Of a stretch of 10,656 nt of DNA, positions 1 to 6,924 are shown one piece after another. The DNA comes from Hydrogenothermaceae bacterium (GTDB lineage: Bacteria > Aquificota > Aquificia > Aquificales > Hydrogenothermaceae). The notes under the pieces are model-generated. The model saw only the letters and a program-made list of their open reading frames with translations. It did no database searches and was not told the DNA's origin. The position numbers and the translations under genes are program-made. Every line of letters begins with the position of its first letter. Positions within the stretch are counted from its first letter, which is position 1. Where the stretch lies: the NCBI GenBank assembly GCA_026984355.1, contig JALSSG010000160.1, positions 1 to 10,656 of the forward strand, given 5' to 3'.

Positions 1-104
1 TAGCTAAAGGTTATGAATGTGGATTAACGCTTAAGGATTTCAATGATATAAAACCAGGAGATATTATTGAAGCCTATGAGCTTGTTGAAGAAAAGGTTGA
101 ATAA
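1..104 (+). CDS. infB: Translation initiation factor IF-2, C-terminal end (partial)
   Basis: The reading frame whose first full codon is at 3 ends at the TAA at 102-104 and encodes a 33-residue tail containing GYECGLTLKDFNDIKPGDII. This matches the end of the last beta-barrel domain of IF-2, where the Gly-Tyr-Glu-Cys-Gly motif followed by a Phe-Asn-Asp-Ile-Lys and Gly-Asp-Ile-Ile-Glu run is highly conserved. IF-2 is the GTPase that brings initiator fMet-tRNA to the 30S subunit and promotes subunit joining. The GTPase domain and the rest of the gene lie upstream of the window. The frame is intact up to its stop. The last 38 bases overlap the proposed start of queE in another frame, so infB is probably the upstream member of this operon. 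The call rests on a short tail but a distinctive one. Confidence 0.88.
   Translation, partial: AKGYECGLTLKDFNDIKPGDIIEAYELVEEKVE
56..60 (+). promoter_or_regulatory. Shine-Dalgarno AGGAG for queE, inside infB
   Basis: AGGAG lies six bases before the TTG at 67, which is ideal spacing and favours that start over the ATG at 76 (15 bases away) and the TTG at 97 (no SD at usable distance). Caution: the same bases encode the conserved Pro-Gly-Asp of the IF-2 tail, so the match could be incidental. Confidence 0.5.
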
Positions 105-747
105 TACTGAAGCTAAAAAAATAAATATAGTTGAGATTTTTAAGACAGTAGAAGGAGAAGGAAGGTGGGTAGGCCTTCCTATATCATTTATAAGACTTGA
201 AGGATGTAATCTAAGATGTTCATGGTGTGATACAACCTATTCATACGATGGAAAAACTTATAAAGAAATGTCTATAGATGATGTAATAAAAGAAGTCAAT
301 AAATTTGGGCTAAAAAGAGTATGTATCACAGGTGGAGAGCCTTTCTTTTCTCCAGCTTTACCAGAACTTGTGAAAGGACTTCTTAAAGAAGGGTATAAAG
401 TATTTATAGAAACCAATGGGACATTATGGAATAATCAGTTAGAAGATATAATAAATGAGAATGTTTATATAACATGTTCTCCTAAACCTCCATTGTACTT
501 TGTACATAGGAAACTTATACCTTATATTTCAGAACTAAAGTTTGTAATTGATTCAAAGATAACTGTAAAAGATATAGTTAAACCTGAATTTATAGATTTA
601 TTAAAAAACGATATTATCATTTTACAGCCAGAAAGTAATAAAAAGGATATGGTAGAAAAAGCTTTAGAAATTCAAGATGAACTTTTAAAGCTTGGTATAG
701 AAAGCAGGATAATTCCCCAATGTCATAAGATATTAGGATTGCCATAG
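67..747 (+). CDS. queE: 7-carboxy-7-deazaguanine synthase (radical SAM)
   Basis: This radical SAM enzyme converts 6-carboxy-5,6,7,8-tetrahydropterin to 7-carboxy-7-deazaguanine, the ring-contraction step of preQ0/queuosine synthesis, in the cytoplasm. The N-terminal IVEIFKTVEGEGRWVG stretch (residues 21-36) is the QueE signature. The [4Fe-4S] ligands are C47-X3-C51-X2-C54, the CX3CX2C spacing, and TGGEP at 88-92 is the SAM-binding glycine motif. The C-terminus ends with a Pro-Gln-Cys-His-Lys-Ile-Leu-Gly run, also typical. Length is 226 aa from the TTG at 67; family members are usually around 210-230. The start is uncertain: TTG 67 has the best SD but adds about ten residues before the conserved region, while TTG 97 would give a 216-residue protein. 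It overlaps infB and is followed directly by dprA. No other queuosine gene is in the window. Confidence 0.93.
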   Translation: MKPMSLLKKRLNNTEAKKINIVEIFKTVEGEGRWVGLPISFIRLEGCNLRCSWCDTTYSYDGKTYKEMSIDDVIKEVNKFGLKRVCITGGEPFFSPALPELVKGLLKEGYKVFIETNGTLWNNQLEDIINENVYITCSPKPPLYFVHRKLIPYISELKFVIDSKITVKDIVKPEFIDLLKNDIIILQPESNKKDMVEKALEIQDELLKLGIESRIIPQCHKILGLP

Positions 748-1815
748 TTGGAAGTTATAAGAGCCTTACAGCTTTCTTTTACTTCTGGTATAGGAAACAT
801 AACTATAAAAAAACTAATAGAGAAATACAAAAGATTTGAAAATATTTTTGAACTTTCACATATACAGCTTTCAAAAGATATAGGAGATAAACTAGCCAGT
901 CTAATTTTAAAAGATAAGGAAGCTTATAAAAAAGCAGTCAAAGAATATGAAAAAGCCCAAAGATTGAATATCACATTAGTACCTTTATCTGATGATAATT
1001 ACCCTATAAACCTAAAAAATATACCTGACCCACCACCAGTTTTATATATAAAAGGGATTTTTCCTTTTAGTGATATGTCTGTTTCTATAGTTGGTACAAG
1101 AAACGTTTCTTCTTATGGGAGATTTATTACACAAAAATTTTCAAAAGAGCTATCTGAAAATAGTATCAGTATAGTTTCTGGCCTTGCATTAGGTGTAGAT
1201 ACAATTGCTCATAAAACAACATTAGAAAATTCAGGTTTTACAGTAGCAGTATTAGGATGCGGAGTAGATATTATCTTTCCAAAAGAAAATTTATCTTTGT
1301 ATAGAGATATCCTAAAAAATGGGTGTATAGTATCAGAATTACCAATAGGAACAAGACCTACAAAGTATACATTTCCAAAGAGAAATAGAATTATAGCTGG
1401 TCTAAGTTTGGCTACAATTGTTTCACAGGCACCTATGAAATCTGGGGCATTAATAACTGCAAAATATGCAAATGAGTATGGGAGATTAGTTTTTTCAGTT
1501 CCAGCAAATATTAATGACAAGAGTTCAGAAGGAAATAATTACCTTCTTAAAGAAGGTGCGTTTCCTTTAACACAGGTAGAAGATATTTTTATGCAGATAC
1601 CTTATCTTAAAAAGAAGGGAGTTGATAAAAAAGAAGAAAAAATTTTAAGCGATTTGGAAAAAGATATATTAAACATTTTGAACGAACCACATCATATAGA
1701 TATGTTGGTAGAAATAACAGGTTTAAATATATCAGAGCTTTCTATAATTCTTTTTGAAATGGAACTAAAGCAACTTGTAAAAAATGATAATGGTGTTTAT
1801 ATAAAAACAGTCTAA
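748..1815 (+). CDS. dprA: DNA-processing protein DprA (Smf)
   Basis: DprA binds incoming single-stranded DNA during natural transformation and loads RecA on it. The 355-residue protein has the full three-part layout. An N-terminal helix-hairpin-helix/SAM-like region includes the SGIGN turn at 13-17. The central Rossmann-like domain carries GTRNVSSYG (116-124), SGLALGVD (144-151), a conserved Gly-Cys-Gly-Val-Asp (170-174) and FPKRNRIIAGLS (209-220), the standard DprA nucleic-acid-binding fold. A C-terminal winged-helix (DML1-like) domain lies at about 300-350. The linker with PDPPPVLYIKG (93-103) is also typical. The start is the TTG immediately after the queE stop (TAG TTG), with AGGA at 735-738 nine bases upstream; no ATG fits the family N-terminus better. 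Presence of dprA suggests competence, but no other competence gene is visible here. It converges on pnp with only seven bases between the two stops. Confidence 0.95.
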   Translation: MEVIRALQLSFTSGIGNITIKKLIEKYKRFENIFELSHIQLSKDIGDKLASLILKDKEAYKKAVKEYEKAQRLNITLVPLSDDNYPINLKNIPDPPPVLYIKGIFPFSDMSVSIVGTRNVSSYGRFITQKFSKELSENSISIVSGLALGVDTIAHKTTLENSGFTVAVLGCGVDIIFPKENLSLYRDILKNGCIVSELPIGTRPTKYTFPKRNRIIAGLSLATIVSQAPMKSGALITAKYANEYGRLVFSVPANINDKSSEGNNYLLKEGAFPLTQVEDIFMQIPYLKKKGVDKKEEKILSDLEKDILNILNEPHHIDMLVEITGLNISELSIILFEMELKQLVKNDNGVYIKTV

Positions 1816-1822
1816 TAATTAA

Positions 1823-3949
1823 CTATTCCTCAAAGAAATATTTATTTTTTGGCTCATCACCTTCTTTTACTTCTTTTAGAGAAACCTTAGGTCTACCAAG
1901 TTCATCTATATCAATTACTTTTACCTTTAAAACATCTCCTACTTTTATAACATCTTTAGCTGATTTTAATTTCTGGTTGGAAATCTGAGATACGTGTAGT
2001 AATGATAACTTTCCAGGTACAAGTTCTACAAAAGCTCCATAATCTTCTACTCTTGTTACTTTTCCTAAATAAACATCTCCTATTTCCATTTCTGATATAA
2101 GCTCATTTATCATCTCAACAGCTTTTTCTGCCATGTCTTTATGAACAGCATAAATCTTTATTAATCCATCAGGTTCAATATCTATTTTTACACCTGTTTC
2201 TTCTATAATTTTCTTTATATTTTTACCTGCAGGACCAATAATGATAGGTATTTTATCTGGTAATACTCTGATTTTAACAACTGATGGTGCATAAGGAGAA
2301 ACTTCAGGTCTTGGTTCAGGAATAGCTTCATACATTATGTCCAATATATAAAGTCTTCCTTCTCTTGCCTGTTTTAAAGCCTGTTCCATAATTTCTTTTG
2401 TAAGACCTTTAATTTTTATATCCATCTGTATAGATGTTACACCATCTCTTGTTCCTGCTACTTTAAAGTCCATATCTCCAAGATGGTCTTCATCTCCTAA
2501 TATATCTGAAAGCACTACGAATTGGTCTCCTTCTTTGATTAGTCCCATTGCTATACCAGCAACGTGCTTTTTCATAGGAACACCAGCGTCAAACAAAGAT
2601 AGAGAACCACCACAAACAGTAGCCATTGAAGTAGAACCGTTTGATTCCAATATTTCTGACACAACTCTAATTACATAAGGAAATTCTTCTTCTGAAGGTA
2701 TTAAAGGTTCTAAAGCTCTTTCTGCTAAATTCCCATGTCCTATTTCTCTTCTTGATGGTGCTCTTGGAGGTCTGGCTTCACCTACACTAAATGCAGGAAA
2801 GTTATAATGAAGCATAAATCTTTTTTTCTCTTCCCCTTCTTCTATACTTTCTTCTATCTGTTCTTCACCAGGTGCACCTAATGTTGTAGCCACGAAAGCC
2901 TGTGTTTCACCTCTTGTAAAGATAGCTGAGCCGTGAACTCTTGGAAATACTCCTACTTTTATCCATATAGGTCTTATCTCATCAGGTTTTCTACCATCAA
3001 TTCTAACTTTTTCTTTTAGTATTTTTTCTCTCATTATTTCACTTTCAACTTCTTTAAACAGTGTAGAAGCTTTTTTCAGTTGTTCTTCTGGTAATTCAAG
3101 AGCTTGTATTGTTTCTTCAAATATTTCCTCTAATGCTTTTCTTCTTTCCCTTTTCTCTCTTATACTAAATGCCTGTTTTAGTTTTTCTGATGCATACTGT
3201 TTTATTTTTTCTTTTAATTCTTCTTCAGATGGGTCAATTTCTACTGTATATTTTTCTACACCTACTTTTTCCCTAAGTTCTTGTTGAATCTCTATTAATT
3301 TTTGAATTTCTTTATGAGCACTAAAGATAGCTTCTAATAAATCTTCTTCTGGAACCTCTTCAGCTCCTCCTTCTACCATAACAATCGCATCTTTTGTACC
3401 AGCTACTACAATATCAAAATCTGATTTATTTCTCTGTTCATAAGTTGGATTAAAAACTAATTCTCCATCAACTCTGCACACACGAACAGCACCTATAGGT
3501 CCCTCAAAGGGAATTCTTGATATATGTAATGCAGCTGAAGCACCAACAATAGCTAAAACATCAGGGTCATATTTATCATCAGCAGATAATGTAAGAGCTG
3601 TAATAACTACATCATTAAAAAACCCTTTAGGGAATAAAGGTCTTACAGGTCTATCTATTAGCCTTGATACAAGAATTTCTCTTACGGTAGGCTTACCTTC
3701 CCTTTTAACGAACCCTCCAGGGATTTTTCCATATGCATATGTTTTTTCTCTATAGTCAACTGTTAAAGGAAGAAAATCTATATCTGGTTGTGCCTCATCT
3801 GACATTACTGCTGCCACAAGTACAGCAGTTTCTCCCTGTTTTACAATAACTGCTCCATCTGCCTGTCTTGCAAACCAACCTGTTTCTATCTTGTAAGATT
3901 CATCATTAACTACAGTTTCAACAATAACAGGCTCTGGAGCTTTTACCAT
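1823..3949 (-). CDS. pnp: Polynucleotide phosphorylase (PNPase)
   Basis: PNPase degrades RNA 3' to 5' by phosphorolysis, releasing nucleoside diphosphates, usually as a trimer and often with RNase E or a helicase. The 708-residue protein is full length for the family. It has a first RNase PH domain (about 10-140, with GGFVKREGKPTVREILVSRL), an all-alpha linker, and a catalytic second RNase PH domain (about 320-545) with YNFPAFSVGEARPPRAPSRR, the phosphate-binding Ser-Asn-Gly-Ser loop at 436-439, and acidic residues D486 and D492 in DEDHLGDMDFKV. A KH domain has its GxxG at 572-575, and a C-terminal S1 domain begins near 622. The start ATG overlaps the rpsO stop by one base (TAATG on the coding strand), with GAGG at 3956-3959 six bases upstream, so it should be coupled to rpsO. 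No terminator is seen after its TAG. Confidence 0.98.
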   Translation of the reverse strand: MVKAPEPVIVETVVNDESYKIETGWFARQADGAVIVKQGETAVLVAAVMSDEAQPDIDFLPLTVDYREKTYAYGKIPGGFVKREGKPTVREILVSRLIDRPVRPLFPKGFFNDVVITALTLSADDKYDPDVLAIVGASAALHISRIPFEGPIGAVRVCRVDGELVFNPTYEQRNKSDFDIVVAGTKDAIVMVEGGAEEVPEEDLLEAIFSAHKEIQKLIEIQQELREKVGVEKYTVEIDPSEEELKEKIKQYASEKLKQAFSIREKRERRKALEEIFEETIQALELPEEQLKKASTLFKEVESEIMREKILKEKVRIDGRKPDEIRPIWIKVGVFPRVHGSAIFTRGETQAFVATTLGAPGEEQIEESIEEGEEKKRFMLHYNFPAFSVGEARPPRAPSRREIGHGNLAERALEPLIPSEEEFPYVIRVVSEILESNGSTSMATVCGGSLSLFDAGVPMKKHVAGIAMGLIKEGDQFVVLSDILGDEDHLGDMDFKVAGTRDGVTSIQMDIKIKGLTKEIMEQALKQAREGRLYILDIMYEAIPEPRPEVSPYAPSVVKIRVLPDKIPIIIGPAGKNIKKIIEETGVKIDIEPDGLIKIYAVHKDMAEKAVEMINELISEMEIGDVYLGKVTRVEDYGAFVELVPGKLSLLHVSQISNQKLKSAKDVIKVGDVLKVKVIDIDELGRPKVSLKEVKEGDEPKNKYFFEE

Positions 3950-4236
3950 TATTTACCTCTCCCTGTAGCTTCTCTTATTCCAAGTGCTTGTATTATTTCT
4001 TTATATCTTTCAGGGTTTTTTCTTTTTAGATAGTTAAGCAATTTTCTTCTTTGGTTAACCATACCAATAAGACCCCTTCTTGAATGAAGGTCTTTTTTGT
4101 GTTGTTTAATATGCTCTGTTAGATTGTTTATTCTCTCTGTTAAGATAGCGATTTGAACTTCTGGTGAACCTGTATCACCTTCGTGTCTTGCAAACTTTTT
4201 GATTATCTCCTGCTTTTTTTCTGGAAGAATTGACAT
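3949..4236 (-). CDS. rpsO: 30S ribosomal protein S15
   Basis: S15 binds the central domain of 16S rRNA (helices 20-22) as a primary assembly protein of the 30S platform. The sequence carries the family hallmarks: FARHEGDTGSPEVQIAILTERI near the N-terminus, LTEHIKQHKKDLHSRRGLIGMV and then RRKLLNYLKRKNPERYKEII. I choose the ATG at 4236 (95 aa); a TTG at 4239 is possible, but AGGAGG at 4243-4248 sits six bases from the ATG and only three from the TTG. The family norm is about 89 aa; the extra length is largely a C-terminal tail (REATGRGK) after the usual Leu-Gly-Ile-Arg end, and the tail codons contain the SD of pnp. rpsO-pnp is a widely conserved pair. In Escherichia coli S15 represses its own translation through a leader pseudoknot; I see no clear equivalent here. 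Confidence 0.97.
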   Translation of the reverse strand: MSILPEKKQEIIKKFARHEGDTGSPEVQIAILTERINNLTEHIKQHKKDLHSRRGLIGMVNQRRKLLNYLKRKNPERYKEIIQALGIREATGRGK

Positions 4237-4242
4237 CAACTA

Positions 4243-4248
4243 CCTCCT
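4243..4248 (-). promoter_or_regulatory. Shine-Dalgarno AGGAGG of rpsO
   Basis: A full-length AGGAGG on the minus strand lies six bases upstream of the ATG at 4236. It decides the start in favour of that ATG rather than the adjacent in-frame TTG at 4239. Confidence 0.8.
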
Positions 4249-4286
4249 GCCTTTATAAATTTTAAAATTCTGCAAGCTAAATTTAT

Positions 4287-4295
4287 ATTATAGCA
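4287..4295 (-). promoter_or_regulatory. Extended -10 promoter for rpsO-pnp
   Basis: Reading the minus strand, TGCTATAAT is a perfect extended -10 (TGn plus TATAAT) lying between the purB stop and rpsO. Initiation would fall near 4280, giving a leader of about 45 nt. The -35 region is weak: the nearest candidate, TTGGAA inside the end of purB, is 19 bases away. An extended -10 often compensates for that. The leader also contains a perfect AATTTTAAAATT palindrome at 4258-4269, too AT-rich to be a stable hairpin in a thermophile. There is no terminator after purB, so readthrough from purB would add to this promoter. Confidence 0.6.
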
Positions 4296-4303
4296 CAATG
4301 AAT

Positions 4304-5614
4304 TTAATATTTTCCAAAAACACGCTTATATATGTAAGGGATATTTTTTAGAAAATTATTTACATCAAAGATTTTTTCAATCTCTTCTGGTGATAATCTT
4401 GATATTACCTCTGGGTCTTGAAGTAAAGCATCTTTAAACATTAGCCCTTCTGTGTCCCATGCTTTCATAGCGTTTCTTTGAACTATATCATAAGCTTCAT
4501 CTCTTGAAAGTCCTTTTTCTACAAGAGCCACAAGAACTTTTGAAGAAAAGAAAAGACCTTTAGAAAGTTCCATATTTTTTTTCATTCTTTCTGGATATAC
4601 TACAAGTCCTTCCATTACATTCTTTGTAAGATGCAGGATATAATCAAGAGCTATAGCTGAATCAGGCATACTAACTCTTTCTACAGAGGAATGGGATATA
4701 TCTCTTTCATGCCATAATGCTATATTTTCCATAGCTGGAATGGTATTTGCTCTTATAACCCTTGCAAGTCCTGTTATTCTTTCACATGTTATAGGGTTTT
4801 TTTTATGGGGCATAGCAGATGAGCCTCTTTGTCCTTTTTTAAAAGGTTCTTGAGCTTCTAAAACTTCTGTTCTTTGCAGATGTCTTATTTCTACAGCCAT
4901 CTTTTCTAAAGAAGAAGCAGTAATACCCATAGCTGTCATAAACTCTGCATGTCTATCTCTTTGAACTATCTGATTTGATACTGGTTCTACATCAAGTCCA
5001 AGTTCCTGTAATGCTAATTTTTCAACTTCTGGAGGTATGTTTGAATAAGTTCCAACAGCTCCAGATATAGCTCCTACAGAAACCATTTTTTTTGCATGTT
5101 CTAACCTTTCTTTATTTCTTTTCATCTCTTCATACCAGAGGGCAAACTTAAGACCAAAAACCATTGGTTCTGCATGTACACCGTGAGTTCTGCCCATTAT
5201 TACAGTATCTTTATATTTAAATGCATTTTCTTTTAGTACATCTAAAAGCTGGTTTATATCTTCTATAAGAAGTTCTATAGCTTCTTTCATTATCAAACCT
5301 AATGCTGTATCAATAACATCTGACGATGTTACGCCTAAATGTATATATCTTCCATTTTCCCCAACCTGTTCTGCTACTGCAGTAACAAAAGCTAATACAT
5401 CATGATTGTATATTTTGTCTAATTCATGAATTCTTTTAACAACATTTTCATCAATATAAGTTTTTTCTACTATTTCTTTTAATGCCTCATCGGGAATTTT
5501 CCCAAGTTTGTTCCACGCTTTACATATTGCTATTTCCACATCTAACCATTTTTGGAATTTGTTAACTTCACTCCAGATTTTTCCCATTTGCTCTCTTGTG
5601 TACCTTTGTATCAT
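4304..5614 (-). CDS. purB: Adenylosuccinate lyase
   Basis: This enzyme of the fumarase/aspartase superfamily acts twice in purine synthesis: it cleaves SAICAR to AICAR and adenylosuccinate to AMP, releasing fumarate each time. The 436-residue length is standard for the bacterial short form. Visible signatures are the N-terminal MIQRYTREQMGKIWSE, NHDV with H71, the HLGVTSSD substrate loop at 92-99, the general-acid region MGRTHGVHAEP with H144, and the superfamily signature GSSAMPHKKNP at 264-274, whose mobile loop holds the catalytic serine (S265/S266). The start ATG has GGAGGA at 5621-5626, six bases upstream. It is expressed away from the unknown gene at 5717 from a shared palindromic promoter region, and it reads toward rpsO. 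No other purine gene is adjacent. Confidence 0.97.
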   Translation of the reverse strand: MIQRYTREQMGKIWSEVNKFQKWLDVEIAICKAWNKLGKIPDEALKEIVEKTYIDENVVKRIHELDKIYNHDVLAFVTAVAEQVGENGRYIHLGVTSSDVIDTALGLIMKEAIELLIEDINQLLDVLKENAFKYKDTVIMGRTHGVHAEPMVFGLKFALWYEEMKRNKERLEHAKKMVSVGAISGAVGTYSNIPPEVEKLALQELGLDVEPVSNQIVQRDRHAEFMTAMGITASSLEKMAVEIRHLQRTEVLEAQEPFKKGQRGSSAMPHKKNPITCERITGLARVIRANTIPAMENIALWHERDISHSSVERVSMPDSAIALDYILHLTKNVMEGLVVYPERMKKNMELSKGLFFSSKVLVALVEKGLSRDEAYDIVQRNAMKAWDTEGLMFKDALLQDPEVISRLSPEEIEKIFDVNNFLKNIPYIYKRVFGKY

Positions 5615-5658
5615 TAAAAATCCTCCATAAATTTGTGAGATGATTTAAAACATATATA

Positions 5659-5667
5659 AGTATAACA
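5659..5667 (-). promoter_or_regulatory. Extended -10 promoter for purB
   Basis: On the minus strand TGTTATACT fits an extended -10 (TGn then TATACT, one mismatch to TATAAT). A start near 5652 would give a leader of about 38 nt before the purB ATG. No convincing -35 is present at 16-18 bases. The element lies largely inside the left arm of the palindrome at 5661-5677. Confidence 0.45.
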
Positions 5668-5677
5668 AGTTGTTATA
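5661..5677. promoter_or_regulatory. Perfect 17-bp palindrome between divergent genes (possible operator)
   Basis: The two 8-base arms TATAACAA and TTGTTATA are perfect inverted repeats around a single G. The palindrome sits midway between purB and the divergent gene at 5717 and overlaps a -10-like element on each strand. It could be the binding site of a dimeric repressor or simply the symmetric core of a two-way promoter; the sequence does not say which. No regulator gene lies next to it. Confidence 0.5.
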
Positions 5678-5679
5678 GA
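5671..5679 (+). promoter_or_regulatory. Possible extended -10 for the gene at 5717
   Basis: TGTTATAGA on the plus strand resembles an extended -10 with two mismatches in the hexamer. It is the mirror of the purB element across the palindrome. Initiation near 5686 would leave about 31 nt of leader, enough for the GGAG at 5705-5708. No -35 is recognisable. Confidence 0.3.
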
Positions 5680-5716
5680 TTTAATTTTTGAAAATTTTAT
5701 TTTGGGAGTGATAAAA

Positions 5717-6019
5717 ATGGCAGATTTTACTAAAGCAGGCAGTGATAAAGGAGATATAGAAAAACAGTTGAAACATCTCCTTATATCTGCAAATTTAACG
5801 TATCATTCTTATATTGCAGTAATAGAAGACCTGACAAAAGAAGAACTGGAAGGTGATTTGAGAGAGTATGTTGAGCAGTATACTCTAGAAATACTACCTA
5901 TGGTCAAAAAAGTTGAAGCTGAGGAAAATCAAAATCTTATAGAAAGGGCAAACCAGATAAAACAGATTTATGAAAAGTTAATAAAAACAATAAAAGAAAA
6001 GATAAAAGAAAAAGATTGA
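5717..6019 (+). CDS. Small helical protein of unknown function
   Basis: I do not recognise this 100-residue protein. It has no cysteine, signal peptide or membrane segment. After a short polar N-terminus (ADFTKAGSDKG) it appears all-helical: a first segment around 14-40, then an acidic segment with EDLTKEELEGDLREYVEQY, and a C-terminal Lys/Glu-rich stretch (about 65-100) with heptad-like Ile/Leu spacing that could form a coiled coil. The ATG at 5717 is chosen over the in-frame TTG at 5702 because GGAG at 5705-5708 is eight bases before it and overlaps the TTG region. The gene is divergent from purB and lies 61 bases before the stress protein, so it may be the first gene of that operon. Coding character matches its neighbours. 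A lineage-restricted adaptor or stress-related protein is possible, but nothing in the sequence fixes a function. Confidence 0.75.
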   Translation: MADFTKAGSDKGDIEKQLKHLLISANLTYHSYIAVIEDLTKEELEGDLREYVEQYTLEILPMVKKVEAEENQNLIERANQIKQIYEKLIKTIKEKIKEKD

Positions 6020-6080
6020 TTTTTTTTCTGATTTTTAGGATAGAATAATTTGTAAAGCGACTTAAAATCTGGAGAGTTTT

Positions 6081-6923
6081 ATGATTAAACGTATCCTTGT
6101 AGGATTAGATGGTTCTAAGCAGTCAGAAATTGCTGGAAAGTATGGTATTTATCTATCAAAGAAACTAAAAAAACCTGTAATAGGTATTGATATTATTGAC
6201 ATCAGGCTTTTAGAGGGACCATTTATTGAGGATGTAGCTGGAGCTTTAGGGTTTACTGTGTATTCTGATTTTACACCTAAGATAAAGGAAGCTCTTGAAA
6301 AAAGAGCAGATATTATTTTGAATAATTTTGCCAAGGAATGTAGAGAAGAAGGTGCAGATTGTTCTATAGTTTCTGCTTATGGTATTGTAGTTAATGAGAT
6401 AGTAGGAATGGCTGACCCTGAAGATTTAATAATTGTAGGTAAAAAAGGTCAACATAGTGAATTTACTGCTCTTTTAATAGGTTCTACTTCTGAGGCGGTA
6501 GCTAGAAAATCTCCCTGTCCTGTCTTAATTACTCATGAGGTATTTAAAGAAATAAAAAATGTTATTTTAGCTTTTGATGGTAGGGAAAAATCTGTTCATG
6601 CAGCTAAGTATATATCAGACACATTAAAAGATATTGGTATAAAAAAGATTACTGTTTTATCTGTACTTGAAGATGAAAGCACAGAAAAACAAAAACATAT
6701 AGAAGAACTTTTAAAGGAATACTTAAAATTACCATATGAATTAAAAGTACTATATGGATATCCAGAAGAAGAGATAACAAATTTTGTAAATGATAATTTA
6801 GATACATATGACCTTCTGGTTATGGGAGCTTACGGTGAAAGTAAGATAAAGGAACTTATCTTAGGAAGCACCACGTCATATATTTTAAATCATACTCAGA
6901 TACCAGCTTTATTAGTTAAATAG
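6081..6923 (+). CDS. Tandem universal stress protein (UspA family)
   Basis: The 280 residues hold two Usp domains in a row. Domain 1 (about 1-147) begins with KRILVGLDGS, where D10 is the family's first-strand acidic residue, and ends with the nucleotide motif G120-X2-G123, then G134-S135-T136. Domain 2 (about 156-280) begins with NVILAFDG and ends with G249-X2-G252-X9-G262-S263-T264, the exact ATP-binding pattern G2xG9xG(S/T). Domain 1 has ten rather than nine residues between its glycines, so its ATP binding is less certain. Usp proteins are cytoplasmic and bind ATP or AMP in stress and energy limitation; the client of this one cannot be read from sequence. GGAG at 6071-6074 is six bases before the ATG. 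A weak TAGAAT (6041-6046) might be a -10. Its stop is one base from the tyrA start, so the two are coupled. Confidence 0.9.
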   Translation: MIKRILVGLDGSKQSEIAGKYGIYLSKKLKKPVIGIDIIDIRLLEGPFIEDVAGALGFTVYSDFTPKIKEALEKRADIILNNFAKECREEGADCSIVSAYGIVVNEIVGMADPEDLIIVGKKGQHSEFTALLIGSTSEAVARKSPCPVLITHEVFKEIKNVILAFDGREKSVHAAKYISDTLKDIGIKKITVLSVLEDESTEKQKHIEELLKEYLKLPYELKVLYGYPEEEITNFVNDNLDTYDLLVMGAYGESKIKELILGSTTSYILNHTQIPALLVK

Positions 6924-6924
6924 C

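Noticed and set aside
1209..1520. Open frame on the minus strand inside dprA (103 codons).
   Set aside because: It lies fully antisense to a well-conserved gene, has no SD and shows no recognisable motif. Similar antisense frames at 6149-6334 and 7017-7214 were rejected for the same reasons.
4258..4269. Perfect AATTTTAAAATT palindrome in the rpsO leader as an S15 autoregulatory site.
   Set aside because: It has only A-T pairs and no loop, and does not mimic the 16S rRNA three-way junction bound by S15.
6007..6034. A/U hairpin AGAAAAA/TTTTTCT at the end of the gene at 5717, as a possible terminator.
   Set aside because: The stem has only one G-C pair and would be unstable, especially in a thermophile. 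Readthrough into the stress-protein gene is more likely.
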